A stretch of 6,761 bases of DNA from Bacteroidales bacterium (GCA_900769785.1 CAAGHV010000229.1:1-6761); one strand, 5' to 3'; positions 1-6,681 are shown, counted from the stretch's first letter. Made by a program: numbers and translations. The notes: a model not told the origin generated them from the letters alone.

Positions 1-35
1 GAAAATAAACATAATGAATGGGAAAAGAGTTTATT

Positions 36-53
36 ATATTGTGCTTAAAATTA
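36..53 (-). promoter_or_regulatory. Candidate leftward promoter motif at the left edge
   Basis: Read on the minus strand this is TAATTTTAAGCACAATAT. Its first eight bases fit the Bacteroidetes -7 consensus TAnnTTTG with the last base changed to A. The same block, differing only at the two unconstrained positions, lies at 6164-6181 just upstream of tamB, which is the main reason to call it. No convincing -33 TTG element is visible at the expected distance. A minus-strand ATG at 10-12 lies about 35 bases downstream and could start a leftward gene, but only four codons fall inside the window, so I do not annotate that gene. The function is inferred from motif and position only. Confidence 0.25.
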
Positions 54-190
54 TAGCAGACCGTAGTTGTGATGAATTAATCATTATACTTACAAGCTCC
101 TATCATGCTGTCAATTATGATATATTGTTTCAAAATACTTCGTGATGGAAAATTTATTCACTCCTCAGTTGATTTTTCGACACTGAAATG

Positions 191-410
191 TTCTTCGGAG
201 AATCCTCCAAGGTTCTTCGGAGAACCCTCCAAGGTTCTCCGGAGAAGACTCGAATGTTCTCCGGAGAAGACTCGAATGTTCTCTAGAGAAGACTCCAATG
301 TTCTCTTGAGAAGCGTGCACTGTTCTCCAGAGAAGCGTGCACTGTTCTCCAGAGAAGCGTGCACTGTTCTCCTGAGAAGCGTGCACTGTTCTCCTGAGAA
401 GTGTGCACTG
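191..410. repeat. Array of ten 22-base tandem repeats with palindromic core
   Basis: Ten consecutive units of exactly 22 bases start at 191, 213, 235, 257, 279, 301, 323, 345, 367 and 389. Each has a 12-base near-palindrome, TTCT(C/T)NNGAGAA in most units, followed by a 10-base linker. Core centres vary: TTCTTCGGAGAA in units 1-2, TTCTCCGGAGAA in 3-4, TTCTCTAGAGAA in 5, TTCTCTTGAGAA in 6, TTCTCCAGAGAA in 7-8, TTCTCCTGAGAA in 9-10. Linkers fall in blocks: TCCTCCAAGG or CCCTCCAAGG (1-2), GACTCGAATG or GACTCCAATG (3-5), GCGTGCACTG (6-9), GTGTGCACTG (10). Degenerate units flank the array at 169-190 and 411-432. No spacers are unique and the unit is too short for CRISPR. It lies about 200 bases beyond the 3' end of the GT9 gene. 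What it does is unknown; a minisatellite or a protein-binding array are both possible. Confidence 0.93.
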
Positions 411-432
411 TTCTACGGACACCTCTTTAAAG

Positions 433-612
433 GTATTTTCGTAGCGAAAAAGGGCTTTTTTTTGCATACAGCAAATTCATAAAATCATGTTCGGATTTTA
501 GGTTTTTCTACTTCGCTAAGAATTTTTGAACGTTTTGCGTTTTTTGCCATACGAGGGGTGGGCATTAAGCAAAATTGTCCGCAAATCAATTTTAGGAAAT
601 TGTCCACGAAAT
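433..612. other. Non-coding spacer between array and GT9 gene
   Basis: I see no gene here. It holds a small hairpin at 436-450 (TTTTCG, loop TAG, CGAAAA), then an A5-GGGC-T8 stretch (447-463) that could act as a weak terminator on the plus strand, although no plus-strand gene precedes it. The nonamer AAATTGTCC occurs twice, at 572-580 and 597-605, just past the GT9 stop. No strong GC-rich terminator for the tamB-GT9 operon is visible, so its transcript may run on into the repeat array. Confidence 0.5.
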
Positions 613-1590
613 TTAATTCAATAGGCTATTGTTTGTATATCCAATTACTTCACGCCAATTGATATTATTCATACATTTGAAATGTTTTTTGGGACATTGA
701 TTGTAGCCAATCTTACTGCATGGGCGGCAGGGGAGGCCTTTGACTTCGATATTTATATACTTATTTTTGTTCGACGGTATGTATGGATACATTCCCAATT
801 GGGGTGTGGTATTGCCCCAAATGGTTATTATATTTTTTTGGTATGCGGCGGCTATGTGCATAAGACCGGTATCGGAAGTAATAACTATATGTGCATTTTT
901 TACAATGTATGCCGATTGGGCAAGTGAGCATTTGCCACACATATTTAATACATTAGAACGGCTGCTTATATCAATGGCTTTCAGTCGTTCGGCATCGTGC
1001 TTGTCACCAACAAGTATGATGTTTCCTTTTATTTGTTCTGTTAATTCGGCTATATATTTTGGTGGTATTTGTTTGGTAGTATGTGTGGCACCGCATACTA
1101 TTACGGCATATTTGTCAAATGGTATATCTATCTCTTTATCATCAAAAAAGTCTAATCCGAGGTTATCGTTGGTTACGCCTATTTTCTTTACTGCTGCAAA
1201 GTATCTGTCAACTATATGTATATCGGGCATTATACTCTTCTTCTTGGTTTTTACGTATATCCATTTTCGGATATTTAATTTCGGAAAGCTACTTGATGGT
1301 TGTTTAAGCATTAATTTCACTAAGGTGGAACGCAAGTTGTTGTGTAGATCTACTATATAGTTGTAGTTTTCGGCTTTCAGTAGGGCTATAGTATCGCTGA
1401 GCGAATCTTTTAGAGTATGTATTTGGGTTATATATGGATTGTTAGATACTACATTTTTGTAGCATTCTTTGGTAAGGTAGTGTACCTCGGCATTGGGTAT
1501 TTGTTTCTTTATACATCTTATTATAGGTGTTGTAAGAACAATATCGCCAATAGAGCTAAACCGTATTATTAGTATCTTTTGTATTTCCAT
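613..1590 (-). CDS. Glycosyltransferase family 9 (heptosyltransferase-like) protein
   Basis: A 325-residue protein with the layout of GT9 enzymes, which move a heptose or other sugar from a nucleotide donor onto lipopolysaccharide core or a related surface glycan at the cytoplasmic face of the inner membrane. Visible marks are the N-terminal Rossmann start ILIIRFSSIGDIVLTTP (6-22), DLHNNLRS (81-88), the LVGD strand (193-196) that opens the donor-binding half, and SDTGLMHIAAA (239-249), the most conserved GT9 motif. The tail carries four cysteines (288, 291, 299, 306) in the pattern CxxC-x7-C-x6-C, with the HFKCM ending I know from Bacteroidetes members. I chose the ATG at 1588-1590, not an upstream in-frame ATG at 1647, because it starts directly before the Rossmann strand and overlaps the tamB stop by one base (TAATG). 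The upstream choice would add 19 residues without family likeness. The exact sugar and acceptor cannot be read from the sequence, so no gene symbol is given. Confidence 0.93.
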   Translation of the reverse strand: MEIQKILIIRFSSIGDIVLTTPIIRCIKKQIPNAEVHYLTKECYKNVVSNNPYITQIHTLKDSLSDTIALLKAENYNYIVDLHNNLRSTLVKLMLKQPSSSFPKLNIRKWIYVKTKKKSIMPDIHIVDRYFAAVKKIGVTNDNLGLDFFDDKEIDIPFDKYAVIVCGATHTTKQIPPKYIAELTEQIKGNIILVGDKHDAERLKAIDISSRSNVLNMCGKCSLAQSAYIVKNAHIVITSDTGLMHIAAAYQKNIITIWGNTTPQLGMYPYIPSNKNKYINIEVKGLPCRPCSKIGYNQCPKKHFKCMNNINWREVIGYTNNSLLN

Positions 1591-4500
1591 TACTTTTTGT
1601 TGTTGAATTGGTTGTTGTCCGATTGTTTTCGGAATAGGTTTTTCCACGAGTCGAAACTATGGGTAAACTTTAGGCCCACGCCCTGTGTGTATGGCAGATT
1701 TTGTTTGGTGTAGTCGTTGACGTTCGATCTATTGAACACAATAACGTGCAGATATGGATTTATTTTGTATCCAATAAGCATATCGCCAATAAGGTTGTTT
1801 GTATTCTGTTCCACGCCCGATACTTCTTTCATATTTCCACCCCAACCAAAAGTAGTTTCGAAATAGAATTTATTCCATTCCTTGCTTATGTCTATATTCA
1901 ATTGGTCTGATGATAGGTTTGTTTGAGATTTGTATTGGAAGTTTACATCTACCACCTTTATCATATTGCTTATAATGCTGCTTACTTGGTTGGTTACCAG
2001 TTCAACACCACTACCCAATCCATTGCTTAGAAATGCGTCGTTGCTAGTGCCCGATACAGGTAGGAAGTTACCTGTAAGTAGTAGTGCTACAGTTTGGTTA
2101 ATCATTTCGCGTTCGTTGCTACGGTCTATTAGAGCATATACTTCTTCCTCGGTCGATTGGTCGGCATTTGGCATTCTAAAGTCGAAACCTATTTTAGGTT
2201 GCGACAGATTGCCGGTGAGAGATATTATACTTTCAACGTTTACTGTTTTATTAGATACGTTGCTCATATCGCTGTTGGCACCGGTCAGACTGGCAAGGCT
2301 TACACGTGCTTCGTATATACCGTTGATATTTATTGTGGCATTGGCCGGATCGCCGGTCCACGATAATGATGAGCCATTTTCCAATTTCAATTCTTTTTCT
2401 ATTAGATTAACAAAGTCTATCTTAAATAGTCCGTTGTTGATTTTATAATCTCCCATCATTGAGAATGGGTTGTCGGAGTTTATAGTCATTTGCAGGTCGC
2501 CATTGCCGGTAGCTGTAACTACGGCTTTTATCGACGAAAAGTCCATAGGCAATGTTACTCTTGTTTCGGGGGTAGCCTCGATGTTTAGTGTAATCTTGTA
2601 ATTGGTTTTACTTGGGTTGTTGTTTTCTTTTTTGTTCTTTCGGTTGCGTTCAAAGAAAGAAAGGTTTTCTTCTTTTACGCTATCTCTTTGCACAAATTGG
2701 ATAAAGTTTTGTGCTGTCAGCATTTTCTTATCGTTTATAGGAATGCTGATATTGCTATTGTTGTTGGTTTTCGAGTCCACATCTATAGTAATATTTTTAT
2801 CGGTACCACCTACAAGCACATTGGCTTTGGCATACACTGTTCCATAGAATGGTAGATTTTCACTTTGAGTGGTGTTGACAATAAGAAGATTGTCGGTATT
2901 CATTCTGATGTTGAATCTGAAGTTCTTTAGGAACTGATGGTATATATTTCCGTTGATGTAGGCTATATTATCTTTTTCGTCTTTGATACGGAAATTGTTG
3001 AACACTATATTTTGGTTGTCAATCATTATACTGTCGGCAAAGAAATATGCTGTATTGGAATAGTCAACCTTAAGCATACCGTTGTCTATCATTGTAGAGC
3101 CGGTTATTTGTGGTTGTTTTATACTGCCGGCAATACTTAATTGTCCGTGTAAATCGCCTTCGAAACGCGATGAGAAGGAACTGAGGAATGGTTCCAACGA
3201 TTTGAGTGAGAATCCGTCGAAGTTTATATCAAAGTCCAGATTGTTATCGTTTTTCATAGGGAAGAACTCTCCCGATACTGTAAGTGGGCTTATGGTGTGG
3301 TTGTCTTTTTCCAAGTTCGATTGCAGTGTTACATGTATGCATTCCATCTCGGTGTCGAAGTTTGATGTAATGTTTGCATTGCCAAAGTCTTGGTTATTTA
3401 CTTTCCAATCGGTTATGTTTAGTTCTGCATCAAAGTATAGCGAAGTGTATAAACCTTTTAAGTTTAAGTCTCCGTTTATTTTACCACTCATATTTAGCGC
3501 CGATGTTTTTAGTAGCGCATTGAATTGGTCGAGGCTAAACTTGTTAAATATAAGGTTTAGCGAGTCTTTTTCACCTTTAAGTATGTCGGAGTTAATGCTC
3601 AATGATTGGTTGTTGCCTGCTATTACTAGGTCTTTTATCATCAGCAGATTTGTATCCAACAAAATAGAATTATTGTTGTTATCTATTATCCATTTTTCGC
3701 CATTTATTGCAAAGTTGGATTTCTTGATATCTATATAGTTGATATTTTCTTTGTTGGTTATATCAATGTTTATATCGCCATAGTTCTTTGTTTTCTCAGC
3801 CATATCGTTCCATTCAAGTGCCAATTGTACAATTTTTGGAGTGCTGTTGACACTTAGGTTCATATTGTTGAGCAGTGTTATGCTTTCGGTATATAGTTTG
3901 GGCGATGTTACTACTATATTATATATACCCGATATTTCTTTTCCACTAATGCTCAAATTGTCGAATACAACGCTTTTGTATGCAATATTTTTGGAAGTGA
4001 GCATAAATTTCAACGATTCGGCATAGCTGTAACTTCCTTTTAAGCTAGTGTTGTTTTCTATATATAGTCCGGGTATAAATATGCCTATTTGGTTGGTGGT
4101 ATCCAACATTTGCAGTGTAAATTCAAATTCGGCATCGGTATTTGTAGTGGGGGAGTACCTGGTATTGTTCTCGGCAAGGAATATATTGTAGTTGTCGGGA
4201 ATATACAAGTTGAATATCCTTTGGGTTATACGTCCAAAATCGCTATAACGGAAATATCCCTTGGTCTCGAAATGTAGCAAGTCGCAGTCTAGTGTAACGT
4301 TTTTGTATGAGTCAAGTTCGCGTGCCGTTATTGCCATATTGCTCAGGCTAAAAGAGTCGGTTTCGTTTATTTGTATTTTGGTATTTTCAAATATCACATT
4401 ACCATATAACTCATCAAGATTATTACCATGAATATTGGCATTGATAGTTGTGCCAATAGTTATATTGGTGTCTAGTTGGGTTTTCCAAATATCCAATTCC

Positions 4501-6059
4501 GATAGGTTGATATGCTTTATGTTGGCATTGGCCATATATGTGTTTACCTCATCTTGCATATTTATACCACCATATAGAGTTATACCTATTATAGAATCGT
4601 CTATTATTATATTGGTTTCTATTGCTTTTTCTTCTATTGCTCCTGTTATTTCTATATTTTGAATATTTTTTTGACGTATGCGGGTGTCGAATAGTAATCC
4701 GCTAACAATCTCGGCTCTCATTGTTTCGAGGTCGAATCCTTCGCCATCTATTATTAAGTCGAACCCTGTGGAGGTAATCCAATTGTTGGGCAATAGTTTG
4801 TTTACCGAAAATTTGGGTGACGATAACGACGCTTGGTACATATATTCGCCACTAGTATCGTTTTTGCTCAAATTGGCATTTACAATAATATTTCCTGCTT
4901 TGGTACGTAGGTTGCACATGGCGGTAAAGTCGGATATAAGGCCGTGGTATATTCCCGACATTTCGATATTTCCCAATTGATCAACAATCTTTGGCAGTTT
5001 TACTGTTCCCCATGTGTGGGGTAGGCTTACTTGTGACAGCAAATCGGCACCGGTAGATAGGTGGTCAATATTTGCCTTAATAACGGTTTCGTCTATATTG
5101 GGCAGTCCTTTTATAAAACCATTTACTATCAAGTTGGTGTTGCCTATTGTAAGATTGGCATTTTGTGCATGCATATCGGCAACAGTACCATAGAATTTTC
5201 CTTCCACATCCACGTGGCCATCAAAGCCCCACAACATAGGTGCCCAATATGCGGCATCTTTCAGTCCGCCATAGCTGCCGTAGTCAAATTCGGCTACCAT
5301 CAGTACATTGTTGATATAGTCCTGCATGGCTTCCCAACTGTCGTAAACCAATGCTGCCGACCCTTTGATATGTGAGTCGTCGGTAAGAACATCCATTTTG
5401 GTAAGTGTAATGGCATTGGGTGCCACATAGGCATAGCCTCGCAGATTATGTACCGTAAAACCGCTTTTCTCTTTGGCACTAAACTGTTCTATGGTGGTGG
5501 ATATATAGCTGGCATCAACACGTATGTTTTTCATTACCGCATTGATGTGTTTGAAATTCATGCCTTTTACATTTACACCGTTGCTGTATGGGAAATCTTT
5601 GTAGCCGGGAAGGTACATCTGGTATTCCACGTTGCGAAGCACCAGTTCGTTTACACTTACCACAAATCGGTTGTGGGCACTACTATCTTTGTTGTCCTTC
5701 TTGTAGTGGTTTATTATAAAGTTGAGGTTGATGCCCTGGTCGTCGGGATATTTCTCAAAACAGTAATATGAGTTTTTTAGTAGCACACGGTCAACCTTCA
5801 ATCCCTTTTTGGAGAACGGAAATTCGTTGAACCGTACTGCAATCTTTTCGCCCACAAACACCGAATCACCTTCGGGGGTGTACATCTCTATGCCACGCAG
5901 TATTACGTGGTCCAATATATTGAAGTTTACCGATTTGACGCTTACATGGGTGTTCCATTCTTGGGAAAAATACGACGACGCTGCTATACCTATAAAATGT
6001 TGTACAACAGAATAATTGACCAGTGCCACTACTATGTACACCGCCAAAAATACTACCAA
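1590..6059 (-). CDS. tamB: Translocation/assembly module TamB-like protein
   Basis: About 1489 residues from the first standard in-frame start (TTG at 6059). TamB proteins are anchored in the inner membrane and reach across the periplasm as a long lipid-lined beta structure, working with BamA-like partners or in phospholipid transport to the outer membrane. The N-terminus is a hydrophobic anchor (FLAVYIVVALV, about residues 4-14). The bulk is an Asn/Ile/Asp-rich run of alternating beta strands typical of AsmA/TamB proteins. From about residue 1150 to the end lies the TamB domain (DUF490 family): NYKITLNIEATPETRV, then GDYKINNGLFKIDFVNLIEK, SLSWTGDPANATININGIYE (about 1230-1250), LTGNLSQPKIGFDF, ALLLTGNF (about 1322) and GVGLKFTHSF near the C-terminus. 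The length fits Bacteroidetes members and exceeds the E. coli protein. The true start is doubtful: the same frame stays open to 6128 and encodes a basic stretch (KRLAKILKNTF) before the anchor, but the only ATG there (6125-6127) is one base out of frame. The gene is translationally coupled to GT9. Confidence 0.93.
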   Translation of the reverse strand: MVVFLAVYIVVALVNYSVVQHFIGIAASSYFSQEWNTHVSVKSVNFNILDHVILRGIEMYTPEGDSVFVGEKIAVRFNEFPFSKKGLKVDRVLLKNSYYCFEKYPDDQGINLNFIINHYKKDNKDSSAHNRFVVSVNELVLRNVEYQMYLPGYKDFPYSNGVNVKGMNFKHINAVMKNIRVDASYISTTIEQFSAKEKSGFTVHNLRGYAYVAPNAITLTKMDVLTDDSHIKGSAALVYDSWEAMQDYINNVLMVAEFDYGSYGGLKDAAYWAPMLWGFDGHVDVEGKFYGTVADMHAQNANLTIGNTNLIVNGFIKGLPNIDETVIKANIDHLSTGADLLSQVSLPHTWGTVKLPKIVDQLGNIEMSGIYHGLISDFTAMCNLRTKAGNIIVNANLSKNDTSGEYMYQASLSSPKFSVNKLLPNNWITSTGFDLIIDGEGFDLETMRAEIVSGLLFDTRIRQKNIQNIEITGAIEEKAIETNIIIDDSIIGITLYGGINMQDEVNTYMANANIKHINLSELDIWKTQLDTNITIGTTINANIHGNNLDELYGNVIFENTKIQINETDSFSLSNMAITARELDSYKNVTLDCDLLHFETKGYFRYSDFGRITQRIFNLYIPDNYNIFLAENNTRYSPTTNTDAEFEFTLQMLDTTNQIGIFIPGLYIENNTSLKGSYSYAESLKFMLTSKNIAYKSVVFDNLSISGKEISGIYNIVVTSPKLYTESITLLNNMNLSVNSTPKIVQLALEWNDMAEKTKNYGDINIDITNKENINYIDIKKSNFAINGEKWIIDNNNNSILLDTNLLMIKDLVIAGNNQSLSINSDILKGEKDSLNLIFNKFSLDQFNALLKTSALNMSGKINGDLNLKGLYTSLYFDAELNITDWKVNNQDFGNANITSNFDTEMECIHVTLQSNLEKDNHTISPLTVSGEFFPMKNDNNLDFDINFDGFSLKSLEPFLSSFSSRFEGDLHGQLSIAGSIKQPQITGSTMIDNGMLKVDYSNTAYFFADSIMIDNQNIVFNNFRIKDEKDNIAYINGNIYHQFLKNFRFNIRMNTDNLLIVNTTQSENLPFYGTVYAKANVLVGGTDKNITIDVDSKTNNNSNISIPINDKKMLTAQNFIQFVQRDSVKEENLSFFERNRKNKKENNNPSKTNYKITLNIEATPETRVTLPMDFSSIKAVVTATGNGDLQMTINSDNPFSMMGDYKINNGLFKIDFVNLIEKELKLENGSSLSWTGDPANATININGIYEARVSLASLTGANSDMSNVSNKTVNVESIISLTGNLSQPKIGFDFRMPNADQSTEEEVYALIDRSNEREMINQTVALLLTGNFLPVSGTSNDAFLSNGLGSGVELVTNQVSSIISNMIKVVDVNFQYKSQTNLSSDQLNIDISKEWNKFYFETTFGWGGNMKEVSGVEQNTNNLIGDMLIGYKINPYLHVIVFNRSNVNDYTKQNLPYTQGVGLKFTHSFDSWKNLFRKQSDNNQFNNKK

Positions 6060-6128
6060 GAAGGTGTTCTTTAATATTTTTGCTAAGCGTTTGATGCTAT
6101 CTTGATATATTTGCTTTATAAATTCATT
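6060..6128 (-). other. Probable missing N-terminal coding segment of tamB
   Basis: Read in the tamB frame this stretch has no stop until TAA at 6131-6129 and encodes NEFIKQIYQDSIKRLAKIL followed by KNTF, a basic segment leading straight into the membrane anchor, as expected for the cytoplasmic end of TamB. It contains no ATG, GTG or TTG in that frame. An ATG with an AT-rich leader (AATTAAAATG) sits at 6127-6125 but reads M-N-L-stop. One extra T in the AATTTATA run would join this ATG to the tamB frame and give MNFIKQIYQDSIKRLAKIL. I infer a one-base deletion or sequencing error; initiation at TTG 6059 or at a rare non-standard codon is the alternative. Confidence 0.5.
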
Positions 6129-6163
6129 TTAATTCACAGAAGGATAACTGAAATTATCCCTTA

Positions 6164-6181
6164 ATATTGTGCTTAAACGTA
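6164..6181 (-). promoter_or_regulatory. Candidate tamB operon promoter
   Basis: On the minus strand this reads TACGTTTAAGCACAATAT. TACGTTTA (6181-6174) fits the Bacteroidetes -7 element TAnnTTTG at seven of eight positions and lies about 47 bases before the ATG at 6127, a sensible leader length. It is also on the gene side of the palindrome at 6259-6290. A clear -33 element is not visible, which lowers confidence. The block recurs at 36-53 with 16 of 18 bases identical, in the same orientation. Confidence 0.3.
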
Positions 6182-6258
6182 GTATAGATAAAATAGTTTC
6201 CATTGTGGGGCAAAATATTTTGGGTTAGAAATTGTTTAACTATAAATTTATCCAAAAT

Positions 6259-6290
6259 AAAAGAGGTGGCAGATATCTGCCACCTCTTTT
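6259..6290. terminator. Perfect 32-base palindrome, likely bidirectional terminator
   Basis: The sequence is its own reverse complement over 32 bases: AAAAGAGGTGGCAGAT followed by its exact inverse, ending CTTTT. It would form a GC-rich stem of up to 14 pairs with a four-base loop and a short T-run on either strand, the usual form of an intrinsic terminator serving both directions. The T-run is only four bases. The outer bases TCC (6251-6253) and GGA (6291-6293) could pair as well if the stem shifts. It lies upstream of the candidate tamB promoter, so it would shield tamB from leftward transcription entering from the right. No gene ending at it is visible in the window. Confidence 0.75.
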
Positions 6291-6347
6291 GGAATAAGCG
6301 TCATTTTACCAAAAGAATATTATTTCAATATTTCAACAGTCCCATAC

Positions 6348-6435
6348 TTACGGGGCAAAACTGTGGGAGTTACGGGCTAAAAGCATGGCACTTAGGGGGC
6401 GTAACCCTGTGGGTTACGGGTGGGAAATGTGGGAG
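6348..6435. repeat. Degenerate array of four 22-base tandem units (TTACGGG type)
   Basis: Four units start at 6348, 6370, 6392 and 6414, each exactly 22 bases. All begin TTACGGG (TTAGGGG in the third) and most keep an AAA near position 11-13 and TGGGAG near the end. By eye, the first and fourth units match at 17 of 22 positions, the first and second at 15, and the first and third at 15. The next 22 bases (6436-6457) no longer match clearly. The array is older or more diverged than the one at 191-410 and unrelated to it in sequence, but the period is the same. Confidence 0.75.
6400..6418. repeat. Small hairpin CGTAACCC-TGT-GGGTTACG
   Basis: Perfect eight-base inverted repeat (6400-6407 and 6411-6418) around a three-base loop. 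It spans the junction between the third and fourth units of the G-rich array: its right arm contains the TTACG start of unit four. There is no T-run, so a terminator role is unlikely. It may simply be a by-product of drift in unit three. Confidence 0.6.
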
Positions 6436-6447
6436 TGGCAATTGTTG

Positions 6448-6502
6448 GTTGGGGAGATATACATTATATATTATATATATGTAGGGGATATAAATATATT
6501 GT
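6448..6502. repeat. AT-rich module, copy A
   Basis: This 55-base stretch starts GTTGGGG, runs through alternating AT sequence including ATATACAT and ATATGTAGGGG, and ends ATATATTGT. The same order of landmarks appears at 6575-6632 (GTTGGGA, ATATACAT, ATATGTAGGGA, ATATTATTGT), with a few insertions and substitutions. The two are diverged direct repeats. There is no coding content. Confidence 0.6.
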
Positions 6503-6513
6503 ATAAAATCTCC

Positions 6514-6548
6514 CGCGTAAATCCGCCACGTAAAATCCATCACGTTTT
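6514..6548. repeat. Short degenerate tandem repeat, 13-14 bases
   Basis: Two and a half copies of a short unit: CGCGTAAATCCGC, CACGTAAAATCCAT, then CACGTTTT, which runs into the hairpin that follows. It lies between the two AT-rich modules. The copies are short, so chance similarity cannot be excluded. Confidence 0.4.
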
Positions 6549-6576
6549 GGAGACGTGCCTCGGCGCGTCTCTACGT
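6542..6576. repeat. REP-like palindrome with GTAGAGACG arm
   Basis: An imperfect hairpin: arms GGAGACGTGCC (6549-6559) and GGCGCGTCTCT (6562-6572), with two G-T wobbles, flanked by ACGT on both sides (6542-6545 and 6573-6576). The minus strand reads ACGTAGAGACGCGCC. Palindromes with a GTAGAGACG arm recur between genes in several bacterial genomes I know of, so this could be one copy of a dispersed family. Without the rest of the genome that remains an inference. Confidence 0.5.
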
Positions 6577-6632
6577 TGGGAATATACATATCGGGTATAT
6601 TTATTATACATATGTAGGGAATATATTATTGT
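6575..6632. repeat. AT-rich module, copy B
   Basis: Second, 58-base copy of the module at 6448-6502. It begins inside the last bases of the GTAGAGACG-type hairpin (GTTGGGA) and ends ATATTATTGT. Compared with copy A it carries an additional ATCGGG near the start and a slightly different AT core. Confidence 0.6.
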
Positions 6633-6681
6633 CCGTTGTCTCTAAAAAATACCCCTTGAAAATCAATGATATATAATTGAT

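Noticed and set aside
191..410. CRISPR array
   Set aside because: Linkers are only 10 bases and are themselves repeated, so there are no unique spacers, and no cas gene is present.
191..410. Plasmid-type iterons or a replication origin
   Set aside because: The unit length would fit, but no replication gene is present and the neighbours are chromosomal envelope genes.
436..463. Terminator for the tamB-GT9 operon
   Set aside because: The stem is short and AT-only, and its T8 run is on the plus strand, the wrong strand for these leftward genes.
105..482. Plus-strand open frame of 125 residues over the left array
   Set aside because: It is produced by the 22-base repeat, which is open in several frames on both strands. 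It shows no protein family and no start context, and ends soon after the array.
740..1360. Plus-strand open frame of 206 residues opposite GT9
   Set aside because: It is antisense to a well-supported GT9 gene and has no family likeness.
1591..1647. Upstream ATG at 1647 as the GT9 start
   Set aside because: It would add 19 residues encoded inside the end of tamB in another frame, unlike GT9 N-termini. The ATG at 1590 is directly before the Rossmann strand and coupled to the tamB stop.
1930..2448. Plus-strand open frames opposite tamB, here and at 3082-3738
   Set aside because: They are shadows of the tamB coding frame, with no recognisable domains.
6116..6127. Programmed -1 frameshift at the start of tamB
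   Set aside because: The bases after the ATG do not form an X-XXY-YYZ slippery site and there is no room for a stimulating structure after so few codons.
6203..6645. Plus-strand small genes at 6203-6484 and 6385-6645
   Set aside because: They run through a terminator palindrome and several non-coding repeats, overlap each other, and encode no recognisable protein.
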